Assembly: GCA_963691705.1 (NCBI GenBank)
Contig: OY829539.1
Location: forward strand, 50,132,327-50,196,326
Length of the DNA stretch: 64,000 nt
Direction of reading: 5' to 3'
Source of the DNA: Viola odorata
Lineage: Eukaryota; Streptophyta; Magnoliopsida; Malpighiales; Violaceae
How positions within the stretch are numbered: the first letter of the stretch is position 1; every line of letters begins with the position of its first letter. Of this stretch, positions 10,750 through 22,690 are shown piece by piece. Position numbers and translations under genes: made by a program. The notes below the pieces were generated by a model, which did no database searches, was not told the origin of the DNA, and saw nothing but the letters and a program-made list of their open reading frames with translations.

Positions 10750-13142
10750 AGCAACCTTCCAAATTTATTGAAACTTTTTTCTTTTCTTCGTGGTTGGACT
10801 AATTATAATCAATATTTCTCTTCAAAAAATAAATAATAATGTATCATTCGTATAAAATTGTAGTTTAACTGATTAGTGCATACTATTTTTATGACGTAGA
10901 TTATAAGTTTAATTTTTAATATAGTAATGATAGTTTTTAAAAAAATAATAATGTACCATTTACTCTTATTATTTAACATAACCTCATATAATTTCACTCA
11001 TTTGTCTTTTCCTTCTTTCTTTTCTTTTTACTCTTTCATTTAGTAATAACCTATCCTTTTTTTCTCATTTCTGTTAGGCCAGTAATAAAAAATTAATAAA
11101 GGGCCAATTTGGTTTTGGGAGGGGAAATAAATCTGAAATGTTAGATTCTCAATTTTATTGTGTTTGATTCGTCTTGAAAAGTTAAATTCTGGAGAATTTT
11201 ATATTCATAAGTCTCCATATATGGAAATTAAAAAAATTGATTCCTAAAAAAAACTTAGGAATCTAACTTTCGCACATATAAAATAATTTTTATATCTTGA
11301 TAATGATGAATTACTTTTATATATATATATATAATCTTAAAAGGGGTAAAAGTTAAAATTAACATAGACTTTAATGTTTTAATTAATCACCCCTCATTAT
11401 TATTTTTATTTAATGACCCTCTAGACTTGTATATTTTTGTTTAATTACCCCACCGTTAAAAATAGTTTACGTGTTATAAACTTCGTTAAAAAAAGTTGTC
11501 ACGTCAGGGAAAAATTACTGACATGGCAACTTTTCACTGACGTGGTAAATTTTTAATGAAGTACACAACACGTAAGTTATTTTTAACGATGAGAGGGGTA
11601 ATTAGACAAAAATATACAAATTTAAAGGGTCATTGAACAAATAAATAGTCCAAGAAATAATTAATTAAAATATTAAAATTTAGGAATTTTTTAACTTTTA
11701 CCCATTTGAAAAGTAATTTTCTATTGAAATCAACTCATATTGCCCTAAAAGGTAATTAATGAGGCAAGTGATATCATGCAAAATTGTTTGACTTGAAATT
11801 TGCAAATAAAACAACCAACAGGCTTAAGCCTTATGCAAAATTATTAATGTTTGTTTTAAGAGGAAAATAAAAAAAAGGAAAAGGAAAAAGAAAAAGAACA
11901 TAAGAAACAACAAAGTGAGGGTGGGTGGATCGGTAGACTTCATGGCAGTTGGTGCGTGTTTGGCTAAGCATGAACATTAGCATCCAAAGCTAGTCGCTAA
12001 TGCTAGCTGCGTATTCCACTTGCTTAATTTGTGCTCATTCAAGACAACCATGGAAGTTGCTTTCCCCGCCCACGCCGCTGCCAATTTTGCATCATCACAC
12101 CATCCATGATACAGCTAACATATTATTTTAGCTTTCTGAATTTTAATCAAGCTATGATATATACAAAAAAATAATTGTTAACTTTTATCTCACTCGTGTT
12201 TTAAATTTGAGTTTAAAAAATAGAGAAAATCATATTAGAAGACCGATCTTTCTTAAAATTCGGTAATGTTTAAATAAATTTAATTTCTTAACCAAAAATA
12301 AACAAAAATAACACTTATGAAAAAAATGTTTACCAATAGGAATACATCAATTGCTTAAAGATTCCGTACATGTTGATCCAAATATATATAATTTTATATT
12401 GTCGTCCCTCGTACTTGGGGTTTGTCCAAATCTAACCATACATTTTTTCGAATTCTCTGAAATATATTCAAAAAGTTTATTAAGTGTTACAAAGAGAGAG
12501 GGTAAACTATATAAAAAAATCTTATAATTTACAAAATATTTCATTTAATTTTGTATAGTTTAAAAACATACAGTATAAACCTTATAGTTTTTTGAAAGTT
12601 GTAATCTTAATTTTTTTAAATGCTTAAAAATTCCCAAACAAATAGTAAAAAAATTGAAAAAAGTATGAAATTTCAACAAAAAATGTAGCTAATATGGTAG
12701 AACTTAATACAATGAAAAAAACTAAAGTAAATTTTATTTACATCTTATTTTTTAATTAATTTACTTATAATTTTTTTTTTAAAGTTCTCATTATTCTTTT
12801 AAATATTTTAGTGGAGTGAATTGTCCCATATTTGTTACATTTCCCTCATTTTTTCATCATTTTTAAAATTATGTTATCATTTATTTTAATTTTTTTTACC
12901 ACTAAAAGAAGTTAAGATTGTAATTTATACAAAACTGTAGGTTTATATTGTAATTTTTTAGACTATAAAAGGTTAAGCTAAACCCTAAACCCTAAAACAT
13001 TTTATAAACAATGCAACTTGCTAAAAAAAAACACCACCCGGATAGAGCAACATTTACTTTGAAATATGGAAGTTTTTATGGGATGTATTTATAAGTTACT
13101 AGCGCTTTTTATCCTTTAACTGATTTTATTATGTTAGATTAC
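10750..13142. other. Gene-free AT-rich spacer
   Basis: No supported coding region. It contains the palindromic element at 11340-11708 and low-complexity AT tracts. At 12480-12990 there are weak inverted matches (TATAGTTT / AAACTATA, TAAACCTTAT) that may be an old degraded MITE. Confidence 0.5.
11340..11708. mobile_element. ~370-bp palindromic MITE
   Basis: The left arm begins AAGGGGTAAAAGTTAAAA and the right arm ends TTTTAACTTTTACCC. Inverted complementarity runs across most of the element (ATTACCCC / GGGGTAAT; GTTAAAAATAGTTTACGTG / CACGTAAGTTATTTTTAAC; CACGTCAG / CTGACGTGG). No clear target duplication was found, so the superfamily is uncertain. Confidence 0.6.
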
Positions 13143-13559
13143 TACTCCCTCTGTCTTAATTTATTAGACGCCGGGCCGTGATTTTTGTTGTTTTAGGCAT
13201 TGTGGCCCACAAGCCCAGTGTGTCAGCCTTTGGTCTGTGGGCCAAGGCAAGTCACCGTGCAGCTTCTTCTTCTCTCCTTCTGTCTTCTCATTAACAATTT
13301 AAAAATCCAAAATTAACAAAAATTGCGCCAAAAATTTGGGCACAGTAATTCCCAAATTCAAATTGCGGACTCCAACTGTGGCCAAAAATTGGACTAACTT
13401 TGAAATTCAAATTATGGCGTGAAAATGTGGCCTAATTCTAAAATCCAAATTGGCTCTGAAATTATGATTTCTGATACTCAAGTTCTAAAATCCAAGTCTC
13501 TAATTGTCCGATAATTCTCTATATCAAGCTCTAAAATCCAAGTCTCTAATTGTCCGATT

Positions 13560-15146
13560 ATGGCTTCTCCTCCGGCTGAAACTATCTTACATCTGTTCGA
13601 TATGGATTCTCCTCGCGTTGACATTAATGAAGTCCAACCTGAATCTCCTCTGGAAAATTATCCTGGGCTTGACGATTTTGCTTCGGATGGTACATGTTTT
13701 TATGAAACCATTGAACAACAAGTAGTCTGCAGTGATGTAGTTAACCAACACTTTGAGATTCCGGACCTAAACCAGACACCGGGACGAGGTAATTACAGTA
13801 TTTCCATTTGAAGTTGTTATCCTTATTATCCGAAACCATTATGCTGAATTCATGTATCTTTAATATGGTTAGAGCACAGGAAAGAGCTAACAGGAAGTGA
13901 ACGACGAGCAGCATATGAAATGCTTTTGGTCAAAAGTGTGAATGGTGGTCTGAAGCGACACGCAACGAAGGATGTAGCTGACTGTTTTGGAGTGGGAATT
14001 TGAACAATACAAAGACTGTGGAAACGTGCAAAAGAGTCAGACAACCAAGATTACTCAAGTGTAAGAGTGAAGAATTGTGGCCGAAAGAGAGTTGATTTTG
14101 ATATGGAAAGGATCAGGACCATTCCTTTGAAAAAGAGGACCACATTGAGATCTCTTGCTTTTGCCCTGGGTGTGTCTAGGTCATATCTGCATACTAAATT
14201 GAAAGAGGGAGTTATCAAGCGCCATACCAATGCCATTAAACCAACGTTGACAGCAGACAACCTTACCTCCAGATTGAAGTTTTGTCTATCAAGTTTAGAC
14301 CCAAAAACATTACCACGTGATCCTACATTCAACCAGATTGACAACATTGTGCATATCGATGAGAAGTGGTTCTATTTGACGAAGAGATCACAGACGTATT
14401 ACCTCATGTACGATGAGATTGATCCAGTAAGAACCATTAAAAACTCTCATTTTATTCCTAAAATTATGTTTTTAGCTGCTGTAGCGAGGCCAAGATTTGA
14501 CTCTAATGACGTGTGTACTTTTGACGGAAAGATTGGAATTTATCCACTTGTTGAAACTGTGGCTGCTGTTAGATCCACTCATAATAGGCCTCGTGGTATG
14601 CTCGAAGTTAAACCCATTGCTAACATAACCAGAGCTGTTATTAGAGAATTCATGATTGCTAAAGTGATTCCCGCCATCGCATCCAAGTGGCCTAGGCAGA
14701 GTATAAGAGATGAGATTTTTATTCAGCAAGACAATGCCAAGACCCATATACACTCTGATGATGTTGACTTCTTGTGTGCAGTTCAGGAAAGTGGATTAAA
14801 TCTGACTTTGTTTTCCCAGCCTCCTAATTCTCCTGATTTAAACGTTTTAGACCTTGGTTTCTTTAGATCAATTCAATCACTGCAAGAAAAGGATTGTGCA
14901 AAATCTACCAATGAATTGATTGCGGCAGTGGAGAATGCATACGAAACATTTTCATTCCAGAAGAGCAATCGTATATTTTTAACATTACAGTCCTGTATGG
15001 TTGAGGTACTGAAATGCCAAGGATCTAACATCTACAAGATTCCTCATATGAAGAAGAAACAACTTGAGCACCAAGGGATTTTACCATCAACTTTGCGTTG
15101 CAGTCCTGAGTTGTATGCAAGTGCCTTAAGTCATGTTCCTCCATAA
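13560..15146 (+). pseudogene. Mariner-like DD39D transposase with a single internal stop
   Basis: Exon 1 is 13560-13788 and exon 2 is 13873-15146, joining in frame to 500 codons, the usual size for plant MLE transposases. An N-terminal acidic stretch is followed by a helix-turn-helix DNA-binding region (about residues 77-140 and again near FALGVSRSYLHTKL) and then the catalytic triad. Its members are Asp239 (VHIDEKWF), Asp363 (IQQDNAKTH) and Asp403 (LDLGFF), with 39 residues between the last two. The only defect seen is TGA at 14001-14003 (codon 120), in a GVGI-stop-TIQRLW context where an arginine is expected. A CGA-to-TGA change would account for it. Otherwise the frame is clean, so the copy looks recently inactivated or suppressible. 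Confidence 0.93.
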
Positions 15147-15335
15147 AATCACAGGTGCTTGTCTAAACTGTGCGTAGGCATTAATTTGTTTGTCAATTAA
15201 TGTATGTCTTTGTTTTTTTTGCAGTGAGCCAAGTATTTTGTTCTGAACTTGTTGTCCAGAATTGCTGTCTAGATTGGTCTGCACTTGCTGTCCGAAGGAT
15301 CTTTTTGTATGTGAGACAAATATCAGAAATGGATT

Positions 15336-15620
15336 ATGGTTGAGCATCATGTGGAAAGTATTTTGTTAGTTTTTGTAAATGAAGAACTTGCTCACATTTT
15401 GGACAGCAATTCCCCTGTTTTAATTTATGATTACATTGAGCATCAGGTGCAAATATGTTGTTTACAATTTGATTCAATTCCCCTGCTCACATTTTGGACA
15501 ACAATTCCCCTTTTTTAACTTTCATAATGGTTGTTTGCATTGAGGTCATGTGCAAATATGTTGTTTACAATTTGATTCAATTCCCGTGTCTCCATTCAGA
15601 CAGCAATTCCCCTGTTTATA
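15336..15620. repeat. Imperfect direct repeats inside the mariner element
   Basis: Segments sharing GCAAATATGTTGTTTACAAT, TTTGATTCAATTCCC and CATTTTGGACA(A/G)CAATTCCCC recur about every 110-120 bp downstream of the transposase stop codon. This looks like local tandem duplication of a 3' non-coding unit. Confidence 0.7.
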
Positions 15621-15974
15621 CTTACTTTCTTAATTTCTGGAACAACTATGTTCTTCCTGATTTTACCAAGAAATTAAATCACAAGACAAATGAACCAACA
15701 AATGCAACTTTACTTGAGTAACTCAAATTCAATTGAGGTTTTAACTCACACAAGAAACAGAGTACCAAACTACATGTTACATCTAATGTACAAATATATA
15801 ATACAAGCTACATCCTGAACCCAGATTGCTTTCCAGCAAGGCTTCCTGAATCTTTATAAGCAGTTATCCAAGAACTAATCTAAGCTCGCCATGGCCAGAA
15901 GTTGCTTCGCGGAAGGCTGACCACTTTGGTGAACAAGCAAAAGTGAGGCTAAGGTAGGTGTCACAACAACAATG

Positions 15975-18045
15975 TTATTGACTGCCACAACAACAACAGT
16001 AATAGATTACATGTCTTGATTTCCCTCCTTCAAGCTTCTGTTGCTTCATGACCTGGTTCTCATGAGCTAAAGTGGAAGTTCCAGCAGCTTTTTCCACACT
16101 AGATGGTTTAATTCCTTGCACAGCTGAGGACTGGGACTGACTCTTATGCTTAAATGCAGATGGATTCCTGATCAAACTAGCTATGTGTCTAGCTGATTGT
16201 TTTTTCTTGGAATCAGTCAACATGCCTCCCTTTCTAGAAGACACTGGGGGTTTTGGTGTGCTGTAAACTTCAGTTTTACTTTTCGCTTCACCAGCAAGCT
16301 CAAATTTCAGAGCAGAAGCACTGAAAGAACCAATTCAGCAGAAAGAAATACAACCAAAGAGTGACAGATAGAATGTACCTTCTGTTTCCTTAAGAATCTT
16401 TCCTTACAATTATTTGAAATCTTGATAACAAAAAAGCAAAGAGTGACAAATAGAATGTACCTTCTATTTCCTTCTTCTTCATCAGCACTTTTACCCATAG
16501 AAACCTGAAATATTCATAACTTCATCAGACCGCAACAGAACATGATAAAAAACACAGCAATCAGCCCAGCATTTTGAAGGTTAGGGTTATTTTCTTTATT
16601 TGCCTCATCTATAAGTACCAAACAGAACATGTATAAGTGGCATTTACACATCTCAGATATGCAAAATACATTATACAGAACAAAGAGATATGCAGAACAA
16701 GCAGAGCAAACAAAGGAGACAGAACATGTATATTCTCCAGCAATACACACGAACAGAACATGTATATTCTCCAGCAATACACACGCACAGAACAAAACAT
16801 AAAACCAACATTTTTGGTTTCTTTTTTCACTTCTGCAAATTGTGACTACAACCGAACCCGAAAATTTATTTATTTATACCATAAAGTTACAGGAAACAAT
16901 AGTCACTGAAATTTTTGCAAATCAAGATAGAAGCTATAATCAATCATAGAGTAACTTCCCCCACCCCAAACACACAATTCCATGGCAGGGTGCAATCGAT
17001 CGAACTGAGAAAATGCCGCTAGATTAGAAGCTATAATCAATCATACAGTACTTCCCCCCCACAAAATACACAATTCCATGGCAGGCTGTAATCAATCGAA
17101 CTGAGAAAAAGTCGCTAGATTTTGACCAGTACTATACTATGAAAATACAGGTCTGACAAAAATGCAAAAAATGAAAAGGAAAATTGAGAAGCTTAGCAAT
17201 CAATGTAGCTGATACCCACCACTCAAAAGATCCAAATTGAATAAACAAATAAATTAACAATCAGAAGCTGACAAAAATGCAAAAAATGAAAAGGAAAATT
17301 GAGAAGCTTAGCAATCAATGTAGCTGATACCCACCACTCAAAAGATCCAAATTGAATAAACAAATAAATCAACAATTAGAAGCTACTGCATCCGAAATTG
17401 GTTTCTAGTTCCTACCATACCACCGGAAGAAACATCATCAATATAAACTCCGATTCTTGGAAACGATTGTGAAATGATAACCGCAGGAATATGAAGACCC
17501 AAATCCCATTCATAAAACCCTAAACCAAAAATTTGCAACCAAGTGAAGACCAACATATATACTACACCCAAAACCCAATCACAAGTGGAGTTTAGTACAA
17601 ACCTGGTACACGGATCAAATCAAGACCCTTGTCTTCTTTCGTAGCCGGAATCACTGCATAAGGAAGGTCAATTGTTGGACGGCCATTTATTTCCAGATCC
17701 AAATTGCCTTTCTTTTTCGTCTTGGCCAACGCTCTCCGCGTAAAAAATCCCTTAATTTTTGCCAGAACTTTCTCCTCTTCAACAGTAAGCCCTGAATCCT
17801 CATAGACTTCTTGCCCAGCCACACTCTTCTCTTCAACAACCTTGACAATTTCCATTTCATCCACGCGCGCATGGAAGAGAGTCCTCAACGAACATATTGT
17901 CGTTCTCATCAAACTGGACACAACTTTCAGCCTCAGAATTTTCACCAAAAATGGGGAGATACATCTCGGCATCCTCAAAATCATTGTAGTAATCAGGCTG
18001 GCTGTCTTCATAATTAATTCCATCGATTTTATTTTGAGAGAAGGT
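15975..18045 (-). pseudogene. Unrecognised spliced gene on the opposite strand inside the mariner element
   Basis: Three coding stretches face the transposase. Exon A, 17603 to about 18045, is acidic (NYEDSQPDYYNDFEDAEMYL), then shifts frame at a GCGCGCG tract near 17867-17875 (loss of one CG unit would explain it), and continues VDEMEIVKVVEEKSV to RVPG before a GT donor. Exon B, 16461-16504 (VSMGKSADEEEGNR), ends in phase 2. Exon C, 15975-16320, begins in matching phase (ASALKFELAGEAKSKTEVYS), is Ser/Lys-rich (SSRKGGMLTDSKKKQSARH) and stops at 15975. The A-to-B junction does not join in phase, so an exon may be missing; 17400-17520 is a candidate. I recognise no family. It is either a captured host gene or a second element-encoded protein. 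Confidence 0.5.
16928..17381. repeat. Two successive tandem duplications (about 100 bp and 115 bp)
   Basis: The unit starting AGAAGCTATAATCAATCATA is present at about 16928 and 17028 with ~90% identity. Next to it a 115-bp unit (CTGACAAAAATGCAAAAAAT onward) occurs at 17152-17266 and 17267-17381 almost without difference. Both lie in introns of the opposite-strand gene. A ~35-bp duplication of ACAGAACATGTATATTCTCC lies at about 16720-16790. Confidence 0.85.
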
Positions 18046-18399
18046 TGAGAGAGATGAAGAGAAGGCTGAGAGAATTGAGAGAAAGATGAAGAGAAAGTTG
18101 AGAGAAAGATGAAGAGAGATGAGGAGAAGATGGAGAATAGGTGTCAGATTTTGCACTCCCTGCAATTTCCTTCTAAGCATTGGCCAATACGACGTCGTTC
18201 AAAAGGGCAAATGAGTAAAAAAATAAAACAACGTCAATTAATTGTGGAAGTGATTTTAAGCCTAAACGTCTAATAAACTAAGACAGAGGGAGTACGTGAT
18301 TAGTACAGTAAACTCTCTCAATCACTACGTGGAGGTGGTGATTCAACACTCTCGTTTTTAAAATAAAAGATGATTGGTTCGATCATTGTATATAAACTA

Positions 18400-19263
18400 C
18401 TCCCTTCGGTCATAAAAGAAGGTCGTTCTAGCTCCGGAGGAAATCAATGAAATTAAATGTCGTTATCCCACTTTTCTGACATTTTCAGTGGTGAGATTAC
18501 TATCCTGCCCTTGCACTGCCATCATCTTCTCCTTCTTCTCACCTGTCCATCATCAACATCTCTTATTCCAGATCTAAATCTAGTTTCCTAAACAACCATT
18601 TCTTTATTTTTTTTCACATTTATTAAAAAAAAAGTACCGAATATGAAAAGAGGAGGAGGATCGAGCCATGGGAACTACATGAACTCGTGCTTAACTATGC
18701 ACCAACCATGGGCTTCTTTGTTGGTTTATGGTATCAAATGCGTAGAAGGAAGATCATTGCCTACTCCCTTTCAAGGCAAGTCAGTAAAAACTTTTACAAT
18801 CCGTTACAAATTCTGAATTCCCAGCCCATTCTTTTGTTGTTGTGGTTTGGTTTGAGTGGATAAAGTTATGAACTTTTAGTTTAATTACGAATAGATCCTG
18901 AAGATAAGAGAAAAGATGATGATTGATGATGGGTTCATGTGATTTAGGAAAGATTAATTTGATTTAGGGATTCAAGCGAATTAGAGATTTGAGGATTTTG
19001 TTTTTTTTTTCTAGGTGAGTGGTGGTGGTGGTGTGATGGCTACCGGGGTGGGGGAAGATGCTGGTGTGGCGGTGGGTGGTGTGGTAGTTGGCTATGGTGG
19101 GAGCCTTAGGAGGCGAGAAACAGATGAGGATTATACGAATGGCACACTCATAAATTTGAGAGAGAGATAGGGACAGAAATGGAACAAATAGTGGGATGTC
19201 AAGCTCTTTTTAACATATATGCCTGGAGGCAGAACGATCTTCTTTTCTGACTGAAAGGGGTAG
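18400..19263. mobile_element. 864-bp non-autonomous mariner/Stowaway-like element
   Basis: The left end CTCCCTTCGGTCATAAAAGA and the right end (TCTTTTCTGACTGAAAGGGG then TAG) are inverted repeats flanked by TA (18398-18399 and 19264-19265). Both continue with GAAGGTCGTTCT / AGAACGATCTTC. It lies 107 bp from the intact mariner element but has a different TIR, so it belongs to another family. No coding region is supported; the middle is GGTGGTGGTG-rich. Confidence 0.75.
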
Positions 19264-20810
19264 TATGTACCAAAATAAATTGGTAAAATAATTTGACTTG
19301 TTAAATTGACAACTCGGTGAATAAAATTAACTATAATAGTGTAATTTTAGAGGTAATTTAGTATAGACTTACAAAAATAAATATTTACATGACATTATCC
19401 CATCCGACGTTGTTGGTCATAGAAAAGTGACAAAATATATGTAGTGCATAAGTTGTCCAACTGAGTTAGTAGAAATTCATATATTTACATTACATTATCA
19501 GCCAGCACTAAATCTTACGATGGAATTTTTTATCATATTTTAAAATTATATTGAGTTCAAATTTAAAATAATCAACAACCGATATAATCACCGGCAAAAG
19601 AATAATCCAAAATTGCCAAACATTAGGAGAAGGCTTCGCTTTTTAGCTGTCTAAACAGTAAACACTGTCTTGTCTAGGGGTGTACACGGTCCGGTTCGGA
19701 CCGGTTCTTGGGCTAGGACCGGACCGGACCGGAAATGACAGTTCTTGTCTGATTCAGAACCGGACCGGACCGGACACTTACGGTCCGGGCAGGGCCGGTT
19801 CCAATTTTTCCAGGTCGGACCGGGCCGGTTCTGACCCGGAATTTTTTCCTTTTTTTTTTTTAATAAAAATAATAATTAATAAAAATACTCCTACTCAAAA
19901 ACAAATATGGCTATAACCCTAGTTGCACGCATGATCCATCAGCACAAATATATCGCAAACCAAACAGAAAAAAAGTGGGAATTTCACAAATTTGACCAGA
20001 CCCACCAGCAATACTGCCAATACACTCCTTAAAGAACAAAAATCAGATCCTAAACTCTAACCAAATAGCTAGAGGTGCCCAATAGAAGTTACGAACAGGT
20101 CAAATGATCAAAAGCAACCAACTTGGTTTACACCAACACCAACTCTTTATCCACAATTCCAAAGTATAAGGAAAAACAACGCAAGGAGAAATAATAATTC
20201 AGGTTAAACAAACCGTACCGACCAACCAAGACGTCAACGCTCAAGCTCAAATAACTCTACCAAACAAATAAGTATCGGAGAGAGCTGACCAGAAGACAGA
20301 GAAGTCGGTGCTACGAAGATCTGCCAGCAGATCAGTAACCAAGTCAAGGAAACTAAAATCCAAGCTAGAAAGCACCGAGACGCACCGATATATAACTTTG
20401 ACCAAGTTAACAAACAGAAACATCAAAAACTACGAGATGGGCATCTAAGTTTTCACTTTCAGAAACAAAATCGACACCCAGAAAGGAGATGAAAAAGTAA
20501 AGAGGCTATTTGGGTCTTGCGGCGGCGGCGACGGTTTTGATGGCGGTTCAGGAGGCAGGTGAGACCACAAGGTATTGCCGGAGCTTTGGTGTGGAATGGA
20601 AGGTAGGAAAGTGAAAGAGAGAAGAGAAAGAAGAAGAGGACACGTTGTGTGCGGCTGCTGTGTGTGCGCGCTTGAGTTTGTTTCAGTTTGACGATAGAGA
20701 GAGGAGTTAGGTTTCCTACAATCTAATTTCAATTTTGATTTGGTTGAATGTCAAAACGACGTCGTTTTGACATTAAACACGTCGTTTTGACATTGAACAT
20801 GATTTACAAT

Positions 20811-22540
20811 AATACATTAGTAATTTAAACATTAATACAATTTAAATTAAAAGTATAAAACTCTAAACAATTAGTAAATTTTAATTTTATGACAATTGAT
20901 AATAATTAGTAACTATATTATTAATAATTAATGGTCTTACTTTATACACATTAACTATATAAATGGCTATTACAATTTACAATAATATATTACTAGTATG
21001 TGTCATCTTAACTATATAAATGGCTATTAATTTTTTTTTCTTAGGTAATATAACATCCTTAATAAAATTCTGTATTTAAAGTAACAAATAAAAAGAAAAA
21101 AATTAGGACTTTTAAATTTAATTGAGTTTAAAAGAAAAAAAGGAAAAATGCATAATACATTAGTAATTTAAACATTAATACAATTTAAATTAAAAGCATA
21201 AAACTCTAAACAATTAGTCAATTTTAATTTTATGACAATTGATAATAACCCCTAAACTATATTATTAATAATTAGTGGTCTTACTTTATACACATTAACT
21301 ATATAAATGGCTATTACAATTTACAATAATATATTACTAGTATGTGTCATCTTAACTATATAAATGACTATTTAATTTTTTTTTCTTAGGTAATATAACA
21401 TCCTTAATAAAATTTTGTATTTAAAGTAACAAATAAAAAGAAAAAAATGAGGACTTTTAAATTTAATTGAGTTTAAAAGAAAAAAGAAAAAATGCATAAT
21501 ACATTAGTAATTTAAACATTAATACAATTTAAATTAAAAGCATAAAACTCTAAACAATGTGTAAATTTTAATTTTATGACAATTGATAATAATCCCTAAA
21601 CTATATTATTAATAATTAGTGATCTTACTTTATACACATTAACTATATAAATGGCTATTACAATTTACAATAATATATTACTAGTATGTGTCATCTTAAC
21701 TATATAAATGGCTATTTAATTTTTTTCTTAGGTAATATAACATCCTTAATAAAATTTTGTATTTAAAGTAACAAATAAAAAGAAAAAAATGAGAACTTTT
21801 AAATTTAATTGAGTTTAAAAGAAAAAAGAAAAAATGCATAATACATTAGTAATTTAAACATTAATACAATTTAAATTAAAAGCATAAAACTCTAAACAAT
21901 GTGTAAATTTTAATTTTATGACAATTGATAATAATCCCTAAACTATATTATTAATAATTAGTGGTCTTACTTTATACACATTAACTATATAAATGACTAT
22001 TACAATTTACAATAATATATTACTAGTATGTGTCATCTTAACTATATAAATGGCTATTTAATTTTTTTTTCTTAGGTAATATAACATCCTTAATAAAATT
22101 TTGTATTTAAAGTAACAAATAAAAAGAAAAAAATGAGGACTTTTAAATTTAATTGAGTTTAAAAGAAAAAAGAAAAAATGCATAATACATTAGTAATTTA
22201 AACATTAATACAATTTAAATTAAAAGCATAAAACTCTAAACAATGTGTAAATTTTAATTTTATGACAATTGATAATAATCCCTAAACTATATTATTAATA
22301 ATTAATGGTCTTAATTTATACATATTAACTATATAAATGATTATTACAATTTACAATAATATATTACTAGTATGTGTCATCTTAACTATATAAATGGCTA
22401 TTAAAATTTTATTTCTTAGTTCATATAACATCCTTAATACAATTTTGTATTTAAAATAACAAATAAAAAGAAAAAAATGAGGATTTTTAATTGAGTTTAC
22501 AATTATATTACTAGAAAAAATATATACATACATGAGAAAT
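20811..22540. repeat. ~343-bp tandem repeat, five copies, inside the hAT element
   Basis: The phrase AATACATTAGTAATTTAAAC begins at 20811, 21154, 21499, 21840 and 22184, giving periods of 343, 345, 341 and 344 bp. Units also share CTAAACTATATTATTAATAA and GGTAATATAACATCCTTAAT. The middle copies are nearly identical, while the first and last are more diverged and the last is truncated. The units are very AT-rich with no coding content. Confidence 0.93.
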
Positions 22541-22604
22541 TTTAATATAATTTAGAAGGAAAAAAGAAAGAGAATGAGTTAAGTTTAGAAAAGAAAAGAA
22601 AAAG

Positions 22605-22690
22605 TGGGAGCCAAGAGGATTTGAACCTCTCTCCTTTAATACAAAAAATGATAAGTTAACCATTGAACCAAATGGAAACTTTGATATTAT
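22605..22690 (-). repeat. tRNA-like / SINE-head-like segment
   Basis: On the minus strand an A-box-like TGGTTCAATGG is followed 36 nt later by a good B box (GGTTCAAATCC) inside a perfect T-arm-like stem (AGAGG...CCTCT). T-rich sequence that could terminate Pol III follows. The acceptor ends do not pair, so this is not a functional tRNA gene. It could be a tRNA-derived SINE head or a tRNA relic. Confidence 0.45.

Larger units (their letters stand above)
13145..18292 (+). mobile_element. Full-length mariner-like element (plant MLE), 5148 bp
   Basis: Ends CTCCCTCTGTCTTAATTTAT and its inverted partner (ATAAACTAAGACAGAGGGAG) are flanked by TA at 13143-13144 and 18293-18294, the hallmark of Tc1/mariner insertion. 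The TIR is about 26 bp (to TTATTAGACG). The element carries a two-exon DD39D transposase reading inward from the left end and a second, opposite-strand gene in its right half. Plant MLEs known to me (Vulmar, Soymar, Osmar types) are mostly 3-5 kb with the transposase as the only gene, so the right-hand gene is unusual. Confidence 0.93.

Noticed and set aside
22605..22690. Functional tRNA gene
   Set aside because: T-arm and boxes are present, but the acceptor ends do not pair and no proper anticodon arm can be formed.
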